A stretch of DNA of 49,838 nt from Halobellus clavatus (GTDB lineage: Archaea; Halobacteriota; Halobacteria; Halobacteriales; Haloferacaceae), in the NCBI RefSeq assembly GCF_900107195.1, contig NZ_FNPB01000018.1:1-49838 (forward strand). Reading direction: 5' to 3'. This document shows positions 23,022 to 31,984 of the stretch, piece by piece. Position 1 is the stretch's first letter. Each line of letters opens with the position of its first letter. Both the position numbers and the translations under genes were made by a program. A model generated the notes under the pieces. It did no database searches. It worked only from the letters and a program-made list of their open reading frames with translations, and was not told the DNA's origin.

Positions 23022-24119
23022 ATGGACCCACGTGTCCGCGAACACGCGGAACTCCTCGTCGAGTGGAGCGCGCGGATCGAACCCGGAGATAACGTCGTCG
23101 TCAGCGTCGCCGAGGGAACTCACGACCTCGCGGTCGCCGTTGCGGACGTCCTCGGTGAGATCGGCGCGAACGTCGCGACGACCTACGCCTCCGACGAGGT
23201 CAAGCGCGCGTACCAGCGCGCGCACGACGGCGACTTCGAGACGCCGACCCACGAACGCGCGCTCTACGAGCACGCGGATTCGGCACTGTTCCTGAAGGGC
23301 GGCCGCAACACCTTCGCGACTGCCGACGTCGACGGCGAGACCCAGAAGGCCGCCAAACGGGCGAATTCACCGATTCGCGAGGCGCGTCTCGCGACCGACT
23401 GGGTCTCGACGCTCCACCCGACCCGGTCGCTGGCTCAGCAGGCAGAGATGGCCTACGAGGCGTATCAGGACTTCCTGTACGATGCGATCCTCCGGGACTG
23501 GGACTCGCTGGCGGCCGAGATGGGCCAACTCAAAGACCGACTCGATCAGGGCAGCGAGGTTCGACTCGTCCGTGGCGACGCCGAACTCACGATGTCGATC
23601 GAGGGCCGCACCGCAGTCAACTCCGCGGCTTCGGTCGCGTACGGCTCGCACAACCTCCCCTCCGGAGAGGTGTTCACCGCGCCCTACAACGTCGAGGGCG
23701 AGGTCCGCTTCGACGTGCCGATGACCATCTCCGGCTCCCGCGTGCGGGACCTCTGGCTGCGCTTCGAGGACGGTCGCGTCGTCGACTACGACGCGGCGGT
23801 CGGCGCGGCGACGATCGGCGACGTGCTCGACACCGATCCGGGAGCCCGCTCGCTCGGCGAACTCGGCATCGGGATGAATCGCGGCATCGATCGCGTGACC
23901 GGCAACGGGATCCTCGACGAGAAGATGGGCGATACGATCCACCTCGCACTCGGCCGCGCGTACGACGCGTGCGTTCCCGCGGGCGAGTCGGGCAACGAGT
24001 CTGCCGTCCACGTCGATCTCATCACCGACGTGAGCGCGGACGCGCGACTCGAAATCGACGACGAGGTGGTCCAGCGGAACGGCCGCTTCCGCTGGGAGGA
24101 CGGCTTCCGGTCCGCGTAG
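23022..24119 (+). CDS. aminopeptidase, M29 (thermophilic) family
   Basis: The 365-residue protein matches M29 metallo-aminopeptidases. Probable ligands are in SGEVFTAPYNVEGE, the ELGIGMN segment, EKMGDTIHLALG (His) and SAVHVDLITDV (the family H-x-D). It should release N-terminal residues from peptides in the cytoplasm, with two metal ions. The ATG at 23022 (MDPRVREHAELLVEWS) gives the usual family start; the in-frame codon at 22980 adds no similarity. It is divergent from the ATP-grasp gene. Confidence 0.88.
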   Translation: MDPRVREHAELLVEWSARIEPGDNVVVSVAEGTHDLAVAVADVLGEIGANVATTYASDEVKRAYQRAHDGDFETPTHERALYEHADSALFLKGGRNTFATADVDGETQKAAKRANSPIREARLATDWVSTLHPTRSLAQQAEMAYEAYQDFLYDAILRDWDSLAAEMGQLKDRLDQGSEVRLVRGDAELTMSIEGRTAVNSAASVAYGSHNLPSGEVFTAPYNVEGEVRFDVPMTISGSRVRDLWLRFEDGRVVDYDAAVGAATIGDVLDTDPGARSLGELGIGMNRGIDRVTGNGILDEKMGDTIHLALGRAYDACVPAGESGNESAVHVDLITDVSADARLEIDDEVVQRNGRFRWEDGFRSA

Positions 24120-24188
24120 GTATCCGAGCCCCGCGGATGGGGAGTCGCTTTCGACGTACTTTTTATCGGCGGCCGTCTCGATCCGTCT

Positions 24189-24668
24189 ATGGCTGAATTC
24201 AAAGTCGTCGTCTCCGATCAGACCGGAGACACCCAGCAGTTCGAGGTCGACGGACAGGACGCGAACCGATTCCTCGGCCGCGAACTCGGCGATGAGGTCG
24301 ACGGCGGTGCCGTCGATCTCGACGGACGGACGCTCGAACTCACCGGCGGGTCCGACGAGGCTGGCCGCCCGATGCGAGACGACGTGGCCGGCGCGGACCT
24401 GAAGGAACTGCTCCTCGAGGGCGGCGTCGGCTACAAGCCCTCGCGCGACGGCGAGCGCAAGCGCATCACGGTCCGCGGCCGACAGATCTCGGAGGCGACC
24501 GCGCAGGTCAACGCCTCGATCGTCGACGGGACCATCGCCGGCGAACCCGAAGAAGAGGAAGAAGCAGATGAGGCCGACGACGAAGCCGCCGAGGCCGACG
24601 AAGACGCTGCGGCTGACGACGAAGCGGACGCGGAAGACGAAGCGGACGCTGACGCGGACGACGAGTAA
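24189..24668 (+). CDS. rps6e: 30S ribosomal protein S6e
   Basis: The 159-residue protein has the S6e core, with [13 protein letters not shown], a central [39 protein letters not shown] and the final [10 protein letters not shown]. It then has a ~40-residue tail made almost only of Glu, Asp and Ala, a haloarchaeal addition; the core itself is normal. It is a component of the small ribosomal subunit. A TATA-like TTTTTAT lies about 27 bases before the start, so the transcript is probably leaderless. Confidence 0.95.
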   Translation: MAEFKVVVSDQTGDTQQFEVDGQDANRFLGRELGDEVDGGAVDLDGRTLELTGGSDEAGRPMRDDVAGADLKELLLEGGVGYKPSRDGERKRITVRGRQISEATAQVNASIVDGTIAGEPEEEEEADEADDEAAEADEDAAADDEADAEDEADADADDE

Positions 24669-24675
24669 CCCGTCC

Positions 24676-25104
24676 GTGTCCGAGCGCGTTCCGAGCGATC
24701 ACGCCGCCGTGACGAACTTCCGGGCGACGCTGGCCCGTAGCGGCGGTACCAGACGACCCTGTCTCCGACTTCCCGACGACGCCGCGGTCGAGGCCGGCGA
24801 CGTCGTCCGTCTCTTACTCGACGGAACGTCGACGCACGCCCGCGTCGAATCGGATGCCCGCGGTGCCCTCGTCCGGGGCGCGTACGACAACGAGCGACTG
24901 ACGCGCGACCCGCCGGACGGCGAGAACCGGCTCGTCGAGTGGTGCCGGACGCACGACCGCGCCCCCGACGACGCGGTCGAACTCGACGAACTCGACCCCG
25001 GCTTCTGCTATGGACTCCGGGAGCCCGGCGACCGACTCGTCTACGACGTTCCCCGCCGGCCGAACGAATCGCTGCAGGACATCGCTTCTTCGCTCCGCGA
25101 CTGA
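24676..25104 (+). CDS. conserved haloarchaeal protein (DUF7112-like)
   Basis: The 142-residue protein starts at a GTG, seven bases after the S6e stop, so the two are likely cotranscribed. It has the pattern RVPSDHAAVTNFRATLARSGGTRRPCLRLPDDAA, then VVRLLLDGT and a final VPRRPNESLQDIASSLRD, which I associate with DUF7112. No catalytic motif is evident. The conserved link to S6e suggests a role near translation, but this is inference. Confidence 0.7.
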   Translation: MSERVPSDHAAVTNFRATLARSGGTRRPCLRLPDDAAVEAGDVVRLLLDGTSTHARVESDARGALVRGAYDNERLTRDPPDGENRLVEWCRTHDRAPDDAVELDELDPGFCYGLREPGDRLVYDVPRRPNESLQDIASSLRD

Positions 25105-25170
25105 CCCGCCGACCGTGCCCGCTGTGGCCGCGTGAGTAAGCCTTACCACGGCTCCGGCGCTCCATCTGGT

Positions 25171-26961
25171 ATGAGTCAGGTGCCCGAACGCAGCGAGATC
25201 GACCCCGACTACAAGTGGGATCTCGCGAGCATCTACGAGGACGACGAGGCCTGGGAGGAGGCGTACGAAGCGGTCGACGCCCGCGTCGACGACCTTCGGG
25301 AGTACGAAGGCCACGCGACCGACGACGCCGAGACGCTCCGCGAACTCTTCGAGCTCCGCGAGGAGATCATGCGCGAGGTCGCGAAGGTGCGCAGTTACGC
25401 GAGCCTCCGGAGCGCCGAAGACACCCGAAATCAAGAGTACCAGGCCCTGCAGGCGAAAGCCGAATCGCTCTCGTCCTCGGCGCAGTCGGCGGCGAGTTTC
25501 CTCGAACCGGAACTCCAGGAACTCGACGAGGCGGACGTCGACTCGCTCATCGAGACAGAGCCGGCCCTCGCAGCGTACGAACACTACTTCGACGACGTGT
25601 TGCGGATGAAGCCCCACACCCGCTCTGCGGAGGTCGAGGAACTCCTCGCCGAACTCGGCGAAGTCGCCGGCGCGTCGTCGGACATCTACGGGATGCTCTC
25701 GAACGCTGATATGACGTTCCCGACCGTCGAACGCCCCGACGGCGAGGCGGTCGAGATCTCACTGGGTAACTTCACGAAGCTCCAGAAGCACCCGGATCGC
25801 GGCTTCCGTCGGGAGGTCTACGAACAGTTCTACGACGAGTGGGCCGAGGTGCGCAACGCCGTCGGTACGTCGCTGAAGAACAGCGTCAAGAAGGACGTGA
25901 AGTACGCCCGGGCACGGAACTACGAGACCGCCCGCGAGGCGGCGCTCAACGGGCCGAACGTCCCCGTCGCGGTGTACGACACGCTCGTCGATACCGTGCG
26001 GGCGAACCTCGACAGCCTCCACCGGCACACCGAACTGAAGCGCGACGCGCTCGACGTCGACGAACTGGAGATGTGGGACCTCTATATGTCGCTGACGGGC
26101 GACGAGGGCCCGGACATCCCCTACGAACAGGCCAGGGAGTACATCGTCGAAGCCGTCGCGCCGCTGGGCGAACCCTACCAGACCCGCGTTCAGAACGGCC
26201 TCGATTCGCGCTGGGTCGACGTCTACGAGAACCGCGGGAAACGCTCGGGGGCGTTCTCCGCGGGGACGTACGACACCCAGCCGTTCATCTCGATGAACTA
26301 CCAGGACGACATCTCCTCGATGTTCACGCTGGCACACGAACTGGGTCACTCGATGCACTCCGAACTCGCGAAGGACGCCCAGCCGTGGCAGTACGCGGAC
26401 TACACGATCTTCGTCGCAGAGGTCGCCTCGACAGTCAACGAGACGCTCCTCACGCACTACCTGCTCGAAACCCTCGACGACGACGAACTGCGGATGCACA
26501 TCCTCGACGAGTACCTCGAACGGTTCCGCGCGACCCTCTATCGGCAGACGATGTTCGCGGACTTCGAGCTACAGATCCACGAGATCGCCGAAGCGGACGG
26601 CGCGCTCACGCCGGATCGCTTCGACGAATGCTACCGCGAGGTGAAGGCGGAGTTCTACGAGCCGGCCCGGATCGACGACCGGATCGCTCGCGAGTGGATG
26701 CGCATTCCGCACTTCTACTACAACTACTACGTCTACCAGTACGCGACGGGCATCTCCGCCGCGGTCGCAATCGTCGATCAGATCCTCAACGAGGGCGAAG
26801 ACGCCGCCGCAGCGTACCGGGAGGCGCTCTCACTCGGCGGTTCGAAGTACCCGATCGAGGTGCTCGAGACCGCCGGTGTCGATATGACGTCCCCCGAACC
26901 GATCGAGTCAGCGCTGTCGGTCTACGACGACTACCTGGACCGGATGGCGGAGTTGCTCTGA
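25171..26961 (+). CDS. pepF: oligoendopeptidase F (M3 family)
   Basis: The 596-residue protein has the M3 zinc motif HELGH (389-393) with a downstream glutamate in the FVAEVASTVNETLL helix as the third ligand. The N-terminal helical domain fits PepF/oligoendopeptidase F. It should cut short peptides (about 7-17 residues) in the cytoplasm. The ATG at 25171 (MSQVPERSEIDPDYKWDLASIY) matches homologues; an in-frame codon 39 bases upstream is not needed. Confidence 0.93.
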   Translation: MSQVPERSEIDPDYKWDLASIYEDDEAWEEAYEAVDARVDDLREYEGHATDDAETLRELFELREEIMREVAKVRSYASLRSAEDTRNQEYQALQAKAESLSSSAQSAASFLEPELQELDEADVDSLIETEPALAAYEHYFDDVLRMKPHTRSAEVEELLAELGEVAGASSDIYGMLSNADMTFPTVERPDGEAVEISLGNFTKLQKHPDRGFRREVYEQFYDEWAEVRNAVGTSLKNSVKKDVKYARARNYETAREAALNGPNVPVAVYDTLVDTVRANLDSLHRHTELKRDALDVDELEMWDLYMSLTGDEGPDIPYEQAREYIVEAVAPLGEPYQTRVQNGLDSRWVDVYENRGKRSGAFSAGTYDTQPFISMNYQDDISSMFTLAHELGHSMHSELAKDAQPWQYADYTIFVAEVASTVNETLLTHYLLETLDDDELRMHILDEYLERFRATLYRQTMFADFELQIHEIAEADGALTPDRFDECYREVKAEFYEPARIDDRIAREWMRIPHFYYNYYVYQYATGISAAVAIVDQILNEGEDAAAAYREALSLGGSKYPIEVLETAGVDMTSPEPIESALSVYDDYLDRMAELL

Positions 26962-27040
26962 GCCGGTCTCGGCTGTCGACGCTCCCTGCGTGAAGGGGCG
27001 CCGACACAAGCGGTAAATCGCTCGCGTCCAGCGATCCGAT

Positions 27041-28432
27041 ATGGACGCCAACCGCACCGCGCTCGACACGGCGGCGGACCTGCCGCTCGAAGACCTCTCG
27101 ACGCGACTCTCCGGCGACGTCGTCACGCCGACGGACCTCGCATACGACGACGCGCGCCGCGTGTGGAACGGGATGGTGAACGCCTACCCGACCGCCATCG
27201 CGTACTGTCACTCCGTCGGCGACGTCGTCGCGAGCGTCTCGTTCGCCCGCGATCACGGCCTCGACGTCTCCGTTCGAAGCGGCGGGCACAGCGTCTCCGG
27301 CGCGTCGGTCGTCTCCGGGTCGCTCGTCGTCGACTGCTCGCAGATGGAGTGGGTCCGTATCGATCCCGACGAGCGGACGGCCCGCGTCGGCCCGGGAGCC
27401 ACGTGGGGCACGGTCGACCGCGCCGCCCAGTCGTTCGGGCTCGCGACGCCCGGCGGCGTCTACACCGAGACGGGCGTCGCCGGGCTCACGCTCGGCGGCG
27501 GCACCGGCTACCTCTCGCCGAAGCACGGCTTCGCCGCCGATAACCTCCGCTCCATCGACGTCGTCACGGCTGATGGGGAACGGGTGACCGCCGACGCCGA
27601 CGGGCGCGAGGACCTCCTGTGGGCCGCCCGCGGCGGCGGCACCGTCGGCGTCGTCACGGCCTTCGAGTTCGAGTTGCATCCGCTCGATCACGACGTCGCG
27701 TACTTCGAGTCGTGGCTGCCGCTCGACGAGGCGACGCCGTCGCTCCGGACGTATCGCGACTTCCAGCGGACGGCACCGGACGAGGCCTGCGTCTTCCCGT
27801 ACTTCGGGTCCGTCCCGGCGACTGCGGCGTTCCCGGCCGACCGTCACGGCGACGACGCGCTGGTGCTCGCGGGCGCCTACACCGGCGTACCCGAGAACGC
27901 TCGCGAGGTGTGCGATCCGTTCGTGGCCCACGAAGCCGCGTTCGCGAGCACCTTCGACGCGATGTCCTACCTCGACCTGCAGTCGATGATGGACGACGAC
28001 TTCCCGGATGGCCGACGCTACTACTGGAAGTCGGTCCCCCTCGCGACGCTCGACGACGGGACGCTCGAAGCCCTCAGTGAGGCGGCCGAACGCGCCGCTT
28101 CGACTCTCTCGACGATCGTCCTCTGGCCGATGCACGGCGCGGTCGAACGGATCGACACCGAGACGAGTCCGGTCGTCGGCCGTGACGCCGTGGCGGTGGC
28201 GAACGTCGAGGCCGCCTGGGACGATCCGCTGGCGACGACGGAGAACGTCGAGTGGGTTCGCGAGACCTGCCGCCGGCTCCGCGGCGACGGCGCGGTGTCC
28301 GGCACCTTGCCGAACTTCGCCGGTGGCACGGAACCGGACGCCGAGGACGTGTACGCGGAGAACGCCGCGCGACTCCGAGCGGTCCGCGAGCGCTACGACC
28401 CCACCGGCATCTTCACTCACGAGCGGGCGTGA
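27041..28432 (+). CDS. FAD-binding oxidoreductase, BBE-like
   Basis: The 463-residue protein has the PCMH-type FAD domain with VSVRSGGHSVSG, where His83 would carry the covalent flavin, followed by VGPGATWGTV and GLTLGGGTGYLSPKHGFAADN. The second cysteine of bicovalent berberine-bridge enzymes is absent, so flavin attachment is probably through His only. A berberine-bridge-type C-terminus (ENAARLRAVRERYDPTGIF) completes the fold. It likely oxidises a sugar or alcohol with oxygen or another acceptor; the substrate is unknown. Confidence 0.88.
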   Translation: MDANRTALDTAADLPLEDLSTRLSGDVVTPTDLAYDDARRVWNGMVNAYPTAIAYCHSVGDVVASVSFARDHGLDVSVRSGGHSVSGASVVSGSLVVDCSQMEWVRIDPDERTARVGPGATWGTVDRAAQSFGLATPGGVYTETGVAGLTLGGGTGYLSPKHGFAADNLRSIDVVTADGERVTADADGREDLLWAARGGGTVGVVTAFEFELHPLDHDVAYFESWLPLDEATPSLRTYRDFQRTAPDEACVFPYFGSVPATAAFPADRHGDDALVLAGAYTGVPENAREVCDPFVAHEAAFASTFDAMSYLDLQSMMDDDFPDGRRYYWKSVPLATLDDGTLEALSEAAERAASTLSTIVLWPMHGAVERIDTETSPVVGRDAVAVANVEAAWDDPLATTENVEWVRETCRRLRGDGAVSGTLPNFAGGTEPDAEDVYAENAARLRAVRERYDPTGIFTHERA

Positions 28433-28687
28433 GTGGGTCGGCGGCGGCCAGTGGAGTTACTCCCGGCGACAGACGGCAGCGTGACTCCTGGGCGTCTCCT
28501 GCGACGCAATCGCAGTGGCGAACAGTCGGCACCGCCGTCGCTTCGTGGCTCCCGCGTCGGTCTGCCGAGCGACCGCTGGCCGACGCGGGGTCGTTCTCAG
28601 GTCACAGGGACGCTGGTCCCGTCATCGGATATAAACCGTCGGCAGCGTAGCCGACAGTATAAGTGAGCCGACGCCTAACGCGTGGAT

Positions 28688-29770
28688 ATGAACTATCGGA
28701 CACTGGGCGATTCCGACGTCGAAGTGAGCGAAGTCGGTTTCGGCGCGTGGGTCGTCGGCACCGACTGGTGGGGCGACCGCACGCGCGAGGACGCGATCGG
28801 ACTGCTCCATCACGCGATCGACGAGGGCATCACCTACTTCGACACCGGCGACGTGTACGGTCACGGCGAGAGCGAGGAAGTTCTCGGGGAGGCGCTCGCC
28901 GACTACCGCGAGGAGGTCACTGTCGCGACGAAGGTGGGCTATGACTTCTACAACAACCCGCAAGCGGGGCACGGCGAACTCCCGAAGGAGATCACGGGTG
29001 AGTGGCTCCGCTCGGCGACCGAGAAGAGCCTCGACCGCCTGGATATGGAGTACGTCGACGTCCTTCAACTCCACAACGCCAACGTCGACGAGGTCGACGC
29101 CGACGTCCTCGAAACGCTCGACGAACTCCGCGAGGAGGGACTCGTCCGCGCCGTCGGCTGGGCGCTCGGCCCCTCGATCGGCTGGCTCGCCGAGGGCGAT
29201 ATGGCGATCGAAGAGGAGTTCGACTCCGTCCAACTCGTCTGGAACCTCTTCGAGCAGGAGGTCGGCAACCACTTTCTGGAGACGATCGAAGAGACCGACT
29301 CCTCGACCAGCCTGATCCCGCGAGTCCCGCACTCCTCTGGGCTGCTCAACGAGCAGGTGACGCCTGAGACCGGTCACGACCTCGACGACCACCGCGGCTT
29401 CCGCCCGGACGCGTGGTACGAGACGGGCTGGGAGAAACTCGAGACGCTGCGGTTCCTCGAACGGGACGGCGAGCGCACGATGGGGCAGGCCGCCATCGCG
29501 TACCTCCTCAGTTACGACGAGGTCGCCTCGGTGACGCCGACGTTCCACACCAAAGAAGACATCTCCGCGTGGGCGGCCGCGAGCGAGGTGCCGAAGCTCA
29601 CCGACGACGAACTGGCGCGCGTCGCCGACCTGTATCAGACGAACTTCGATATCGACCGCGACGACGGGATGGACGAACTCCGGTCGTCGGTCGACGGCGA
29701 AGACATCCGCGCCGCCGGTATCGACAAGCGCGCGACGACGGGACCGCGGAACACCGCGTCGTCGGACTGA
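28688..29770 (+). CDS. aldo/keto reductase
   Basis: The 360-residue protein has the aldo/keto reductase tetrad: Asp52, Tyr57, Lys82 and His129 (FDTGDVYGHGE, VATKVGYD, VDVLQLHN). It reduces aldehydes or ketones with NADPH, acting in the cytoplasm. The ATG at 28688 is preferred to the in-frame GTG six bases upstream. A TATA-like GTATAAGT lies about 30 bases before the start. It is followed six bases later by a small membrane protein gene, probably in the same transcript. Confidence 0.9.
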   Translation: MNYRTLGDSDVEVSEVGFGAWVVGTDWWGDRTREDAIGLLHHAIDEGITYFDTGDVYGHGESEEVLGEALADYREEVTVATKVGYDFYNNPQAGHGELPKEITGEWLRSATEKSLDRLDMEYVDVLQLHNANVDEVDADVLETLDELREEGLVRAVGWALGPSIGWLAEGDMAIEEEFDSVQLVWNLFEQEVGNHFLETIEETDSSTSLIPRVPHSSGLLNEQVTPETGHDLDDHRGFRPDAWYETGWEKLETLRFLERDGERTMGQAAIAYLLSYDEVASVTPTFHTKEDISAWAAASEVPKLTDDELARVADLYQTNFDIDRDDGMDELRSSVDGEDIRAAGIDKRATTGPRNTASSD

Positions 29771-29776
29771 CGCCGT

Positions 29777-29947
29777 ATGAACGCTCGTCGCACCGCCTTT
29801 CTCGTCGCGACCGCGCTCGCTCACCTCGCGCTGACCGCGTGGGTCAGACGCGACGCGGACCGGCGAGGGATCGACCCCTCGCCGTGGGATGCGCTGACGC
29901 TCTTCACGGGCGTCGTCGGCGCGATCGGGTACCGGCGTCGTCGCTGA
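29777..29947 (+). CDS. small membrane protein
   Basis: This 56-residue frame (MNARRTAFLVATALAHLALT...) has an N-terminal hydrophobic helix (about 7-22) and a weaker second hydrophobic stretch (LTLFTGVVGAIGY) ending in an Arg-rich tail. It starts six bases after the aldo/keto reductase stop. It is too small to assign, but the hydrophobic profile and close spacing support a real gene. Confidence 0.5.
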   Translation: MNARRTAFLVATALAHLALTAWVRRDADRRGIDPSPWDALTLFTGVVGAIGYRRRR

Positions 29948-29972
29948 GCCCTTCGGTCTCGACCCGTCGGAG

Positions 29973-30155
29973 TTACTTCCCGACGTGCGGCCAACCGCTG
30001 GACTCGACGAACGACGACGCGCCGCAGGCTCCGCACGCTTCGGGCGGTTCGTAGCTGTGCCCACCGCTCTCGATATACTCCGCGACGGTCCCGGCGTGCG
30101 CGACTTGACATTCGGTGCAGACGTACAGATCTGGCTGCTCTGGTGAGTGTGCCAT
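29973..30155 (-). CDS. zinc-ribbon protein
   Basis: The 60-residue protein has a four-cysteine zinc ribbon, VCTECQ and CGACGASSF, separated by an acidic helix (VAEYIESGGHSYEPP). The ATG at 30155 sits behind an unusually AT-rich promoter stretch (30156-30195 reads TTAATTATTATATGTG on the minus strand), implying strong, probably leaderless transcription. The function is unknown; small haloarchaeal zinc ribbons often act as regulators or ribosome-associated factors. Confidence 0.7.
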   Translation of the reverse strand: MAHSPEQPDLYVCTECQVAHAGTVAEYIESGGHSYEPPEACGACGASSFVESSGWPHVGK

Positions 30156-30430
30156 ACGCCAGTTTGAACGTATACACATATAATAATTAACATTATTTGA
30201 CTCACTCGGGTGAGCGCAATTCGGGGTGAATCGACCGCGGACGCCGAGGTGCCGGGCCGAAACGGCCGCTTCGAGTGTCGGTTGCGAACAGTCAGACCCG
30301 AGACACGCGAACCGCCGCTGGCGCGCGAACGGGAACCCCTCCGTTTCGCTTCGAAACCCGCAGACTGCATCGCGTCTGACGTTGCACTCGCAGTATTCGT
30401 GGAGTGGAAACGAACCCCTGAGCCGCGGGC

Positions 30431-31918
30431 TTACGCTAAGAAGACGTGTCGCGGCCGGTCGGCGAGCACGTCGCGACCCCACTCGACGGTCTCGCTGAAG
30501 TCCTCCGAGCGGAAGAACGCCATCGCGTTCTCACGGGAGTCCCACTGGCTGGAGATGAACATGTCGTTCTCGTCTTCGACGTTCACGAGCAGGTCGGTCT
30601 CCTGGTGCCCGTCCATCTCCGCGAGGACCTCGCCGACGTCGTCGAACGTGTCGTGGAAGTTCTCTCGGTACTCCGACTTCACCGTGTAGAACATTCCCAT
30701 CGTTCCGAAGCCGGACTCTTCGCCGGCCCGAGAGACGATTCCGGGCAGTTCAGACAGGAATCCCGCGGCCGTCTCCGCGGCCGAAGCTGTGTCCCAGATG
30801 CTCACCACGGCGCTACGGTCCCGGTTGCGGGCCTCGTAGACCGCCGTCTTGACGTGCGTGCCGTAGTGCTCGAAGTTCCCGCGGAGCCCCTCGACCTCGT
30901 CGAACAGTTCGTCGGTGTCGGCCTCCGAGTACAGCACCGTCGCGTACACGTCTTCGCCGTGGGGCTGGCCGGCGTAGATGTCCATCTCGGACAGCTCCGC
31001 GCGGATGCTGTCTTCGTCTGCTCCCTCGCCGTCGTCGTCGTCGCCGTCGTCGCCGTCGTCGCCGTGGGAGTGCGCGCCGCCGTCGTCGCCGTGAGAGTGC
31101 GCGCCGCCGTGGGCGTGGGCCGACGCGCCGTCGTGTTCGCTCGTCGGGACCGCCTCTCCCTCCAGATATGCACCCAGGTCGGCGGGCGGGAAGCGGCGGC
31201 CGACGTAGAACTGGCCGAACTCCCCGTACTTCGAGGAGACTTCGTCGAAGCGCATGTCGTAGACGATGTCTTTGATGTGGGTCGGATCGTCCGAGAAGAG
31301 CGTCACGCCCCACTCGTAGTCGTCGAAGCCGACCGAAGACGCGATGACCTGCTTGATCTTCCCGGCGTACTCCTTGCCGGTCTCGGCGTGGGTCTCCATC
31401 ATCTCCGCGCGCTCCTCGAAGTCGATGTCGTACCAGTTGTGTTCTTCCCCGCGGCGCTTGGACATCGGGTAGAACGAGACGTACTCGTCGTCGGGGATCT
31501 CGGGCTGCAGTTTGCCCTCCATGTAGTTCTGGAGTCCCTGATCGACGGAATCGGGATCGTCGAAGTACTCCGGCGTCGAGTACCCCGAGATCTCCGTCAC
31601 GGAGACGTACGAGGTCGGCTGGGTGGTGAAGCCGGCCAGCGCGGTCCGCTCGAAGGCACGTTCGGCGCGCGAGAGGTCGTCGAGCGTCGGTCGGAAGTGT
31701 ACGACGAGGAGGTCGGCCTTGTGGCCGAGGACGGAGAAGACGGCTGATGCGCCCTCGTCGCTGTCGGCGACTTCCTCGTGTCTACGGAGGTGTTCCGTCC
31801 CTTCCGCGATCGCCCGCTCGCGCTCGTGCTCCGGCGCGTCGCGCCACGCGTCCCAATCGACGGTGCGGAAGTCGTGCAGTACGAACCAGCCCTCGTCTGT
31901 CGGTGGGGCCTCAGGCAT
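30431..31918 (-). CDS. pitA: PitA-type fusion: chlorite-dismutase/HemQ-like domain plus monooxygenase domain
   Basis: The 495-residue protein has a chlorite-dismutase/HemQ-like heme domain (about 8-250) with His177 in ETHAETGKEYAGK as the probable heme ligand and RRFPPADLG at its end. A His/Asp-rich linker (about 260-305, AHAHGGAHSHGDDGGAHSHG) joins it to an antibiotic-biosynthesis-monooxygenase (ABM) domain (about 310-495). The same domain order defines haloarchaeal PitA. A role in heme handling or coproheme decarboxylation is inferred from the family. The linker could bind metal. Upstream lies only a short gap before the GT2 gene, on the same strand. Confidence 0.88.
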   Translation of the reverse strand: MPEAPPTDEGWFVLHDFRTVDWDAWRDAPEHERERAIAEGTEHLRRHEEVADSDEGASAVFSVLGHKADLLVVHFRPTLDDLSRAERAFERTALAGFTTQPTSYVSVTEISGYSTPEYFDDPDSVDQGLQNYMEGKLQPEIPDDEYVSFYPMSKRRGEEHNWYDIDFEERAEMMETHAETGKEYAGKIKQVIASSVGFDDYEWGVTLFSDDPTHIKDIVYDMRFDEVSSKYGEFGQFYVGRRFPPADLGAYLEGEAVPTSEHDGASAHAHGGAHSHGDDGGAHSHGDDGDDGDDDDGEGADEDSIRAELSEMDIYAGQPHGEDVYATVLYSEADTDELFDEVEGLRGNFEHYGTHVKTAVYEARNRDRSAVVSIWDTASAAETAAGFLSELPGIVSRAGEESGFGTMGMFYTVKSEYRENFHDTFDDVGEVLAEMDGHQETDLLVNVEDENDMFISSQWDSRENAMAFFRSEDFSETVEWGRDVLADRPRHVFLA

Positions 31919-31984
31919 ACTCTTCTCTTACTCGGCCTCCCGTATGGGCGTTGCGAGTCACTCCCACGTCCTGGGAACGGTGCG

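Noticed and set aside
26786-28420. A 544-codon minus-strand open frame over the FAD oxidoreductase
   Set aside because: Composition is Arg/Gly/Val-rich with no domain, and the opposite frame has clear FAD-binding motifs.
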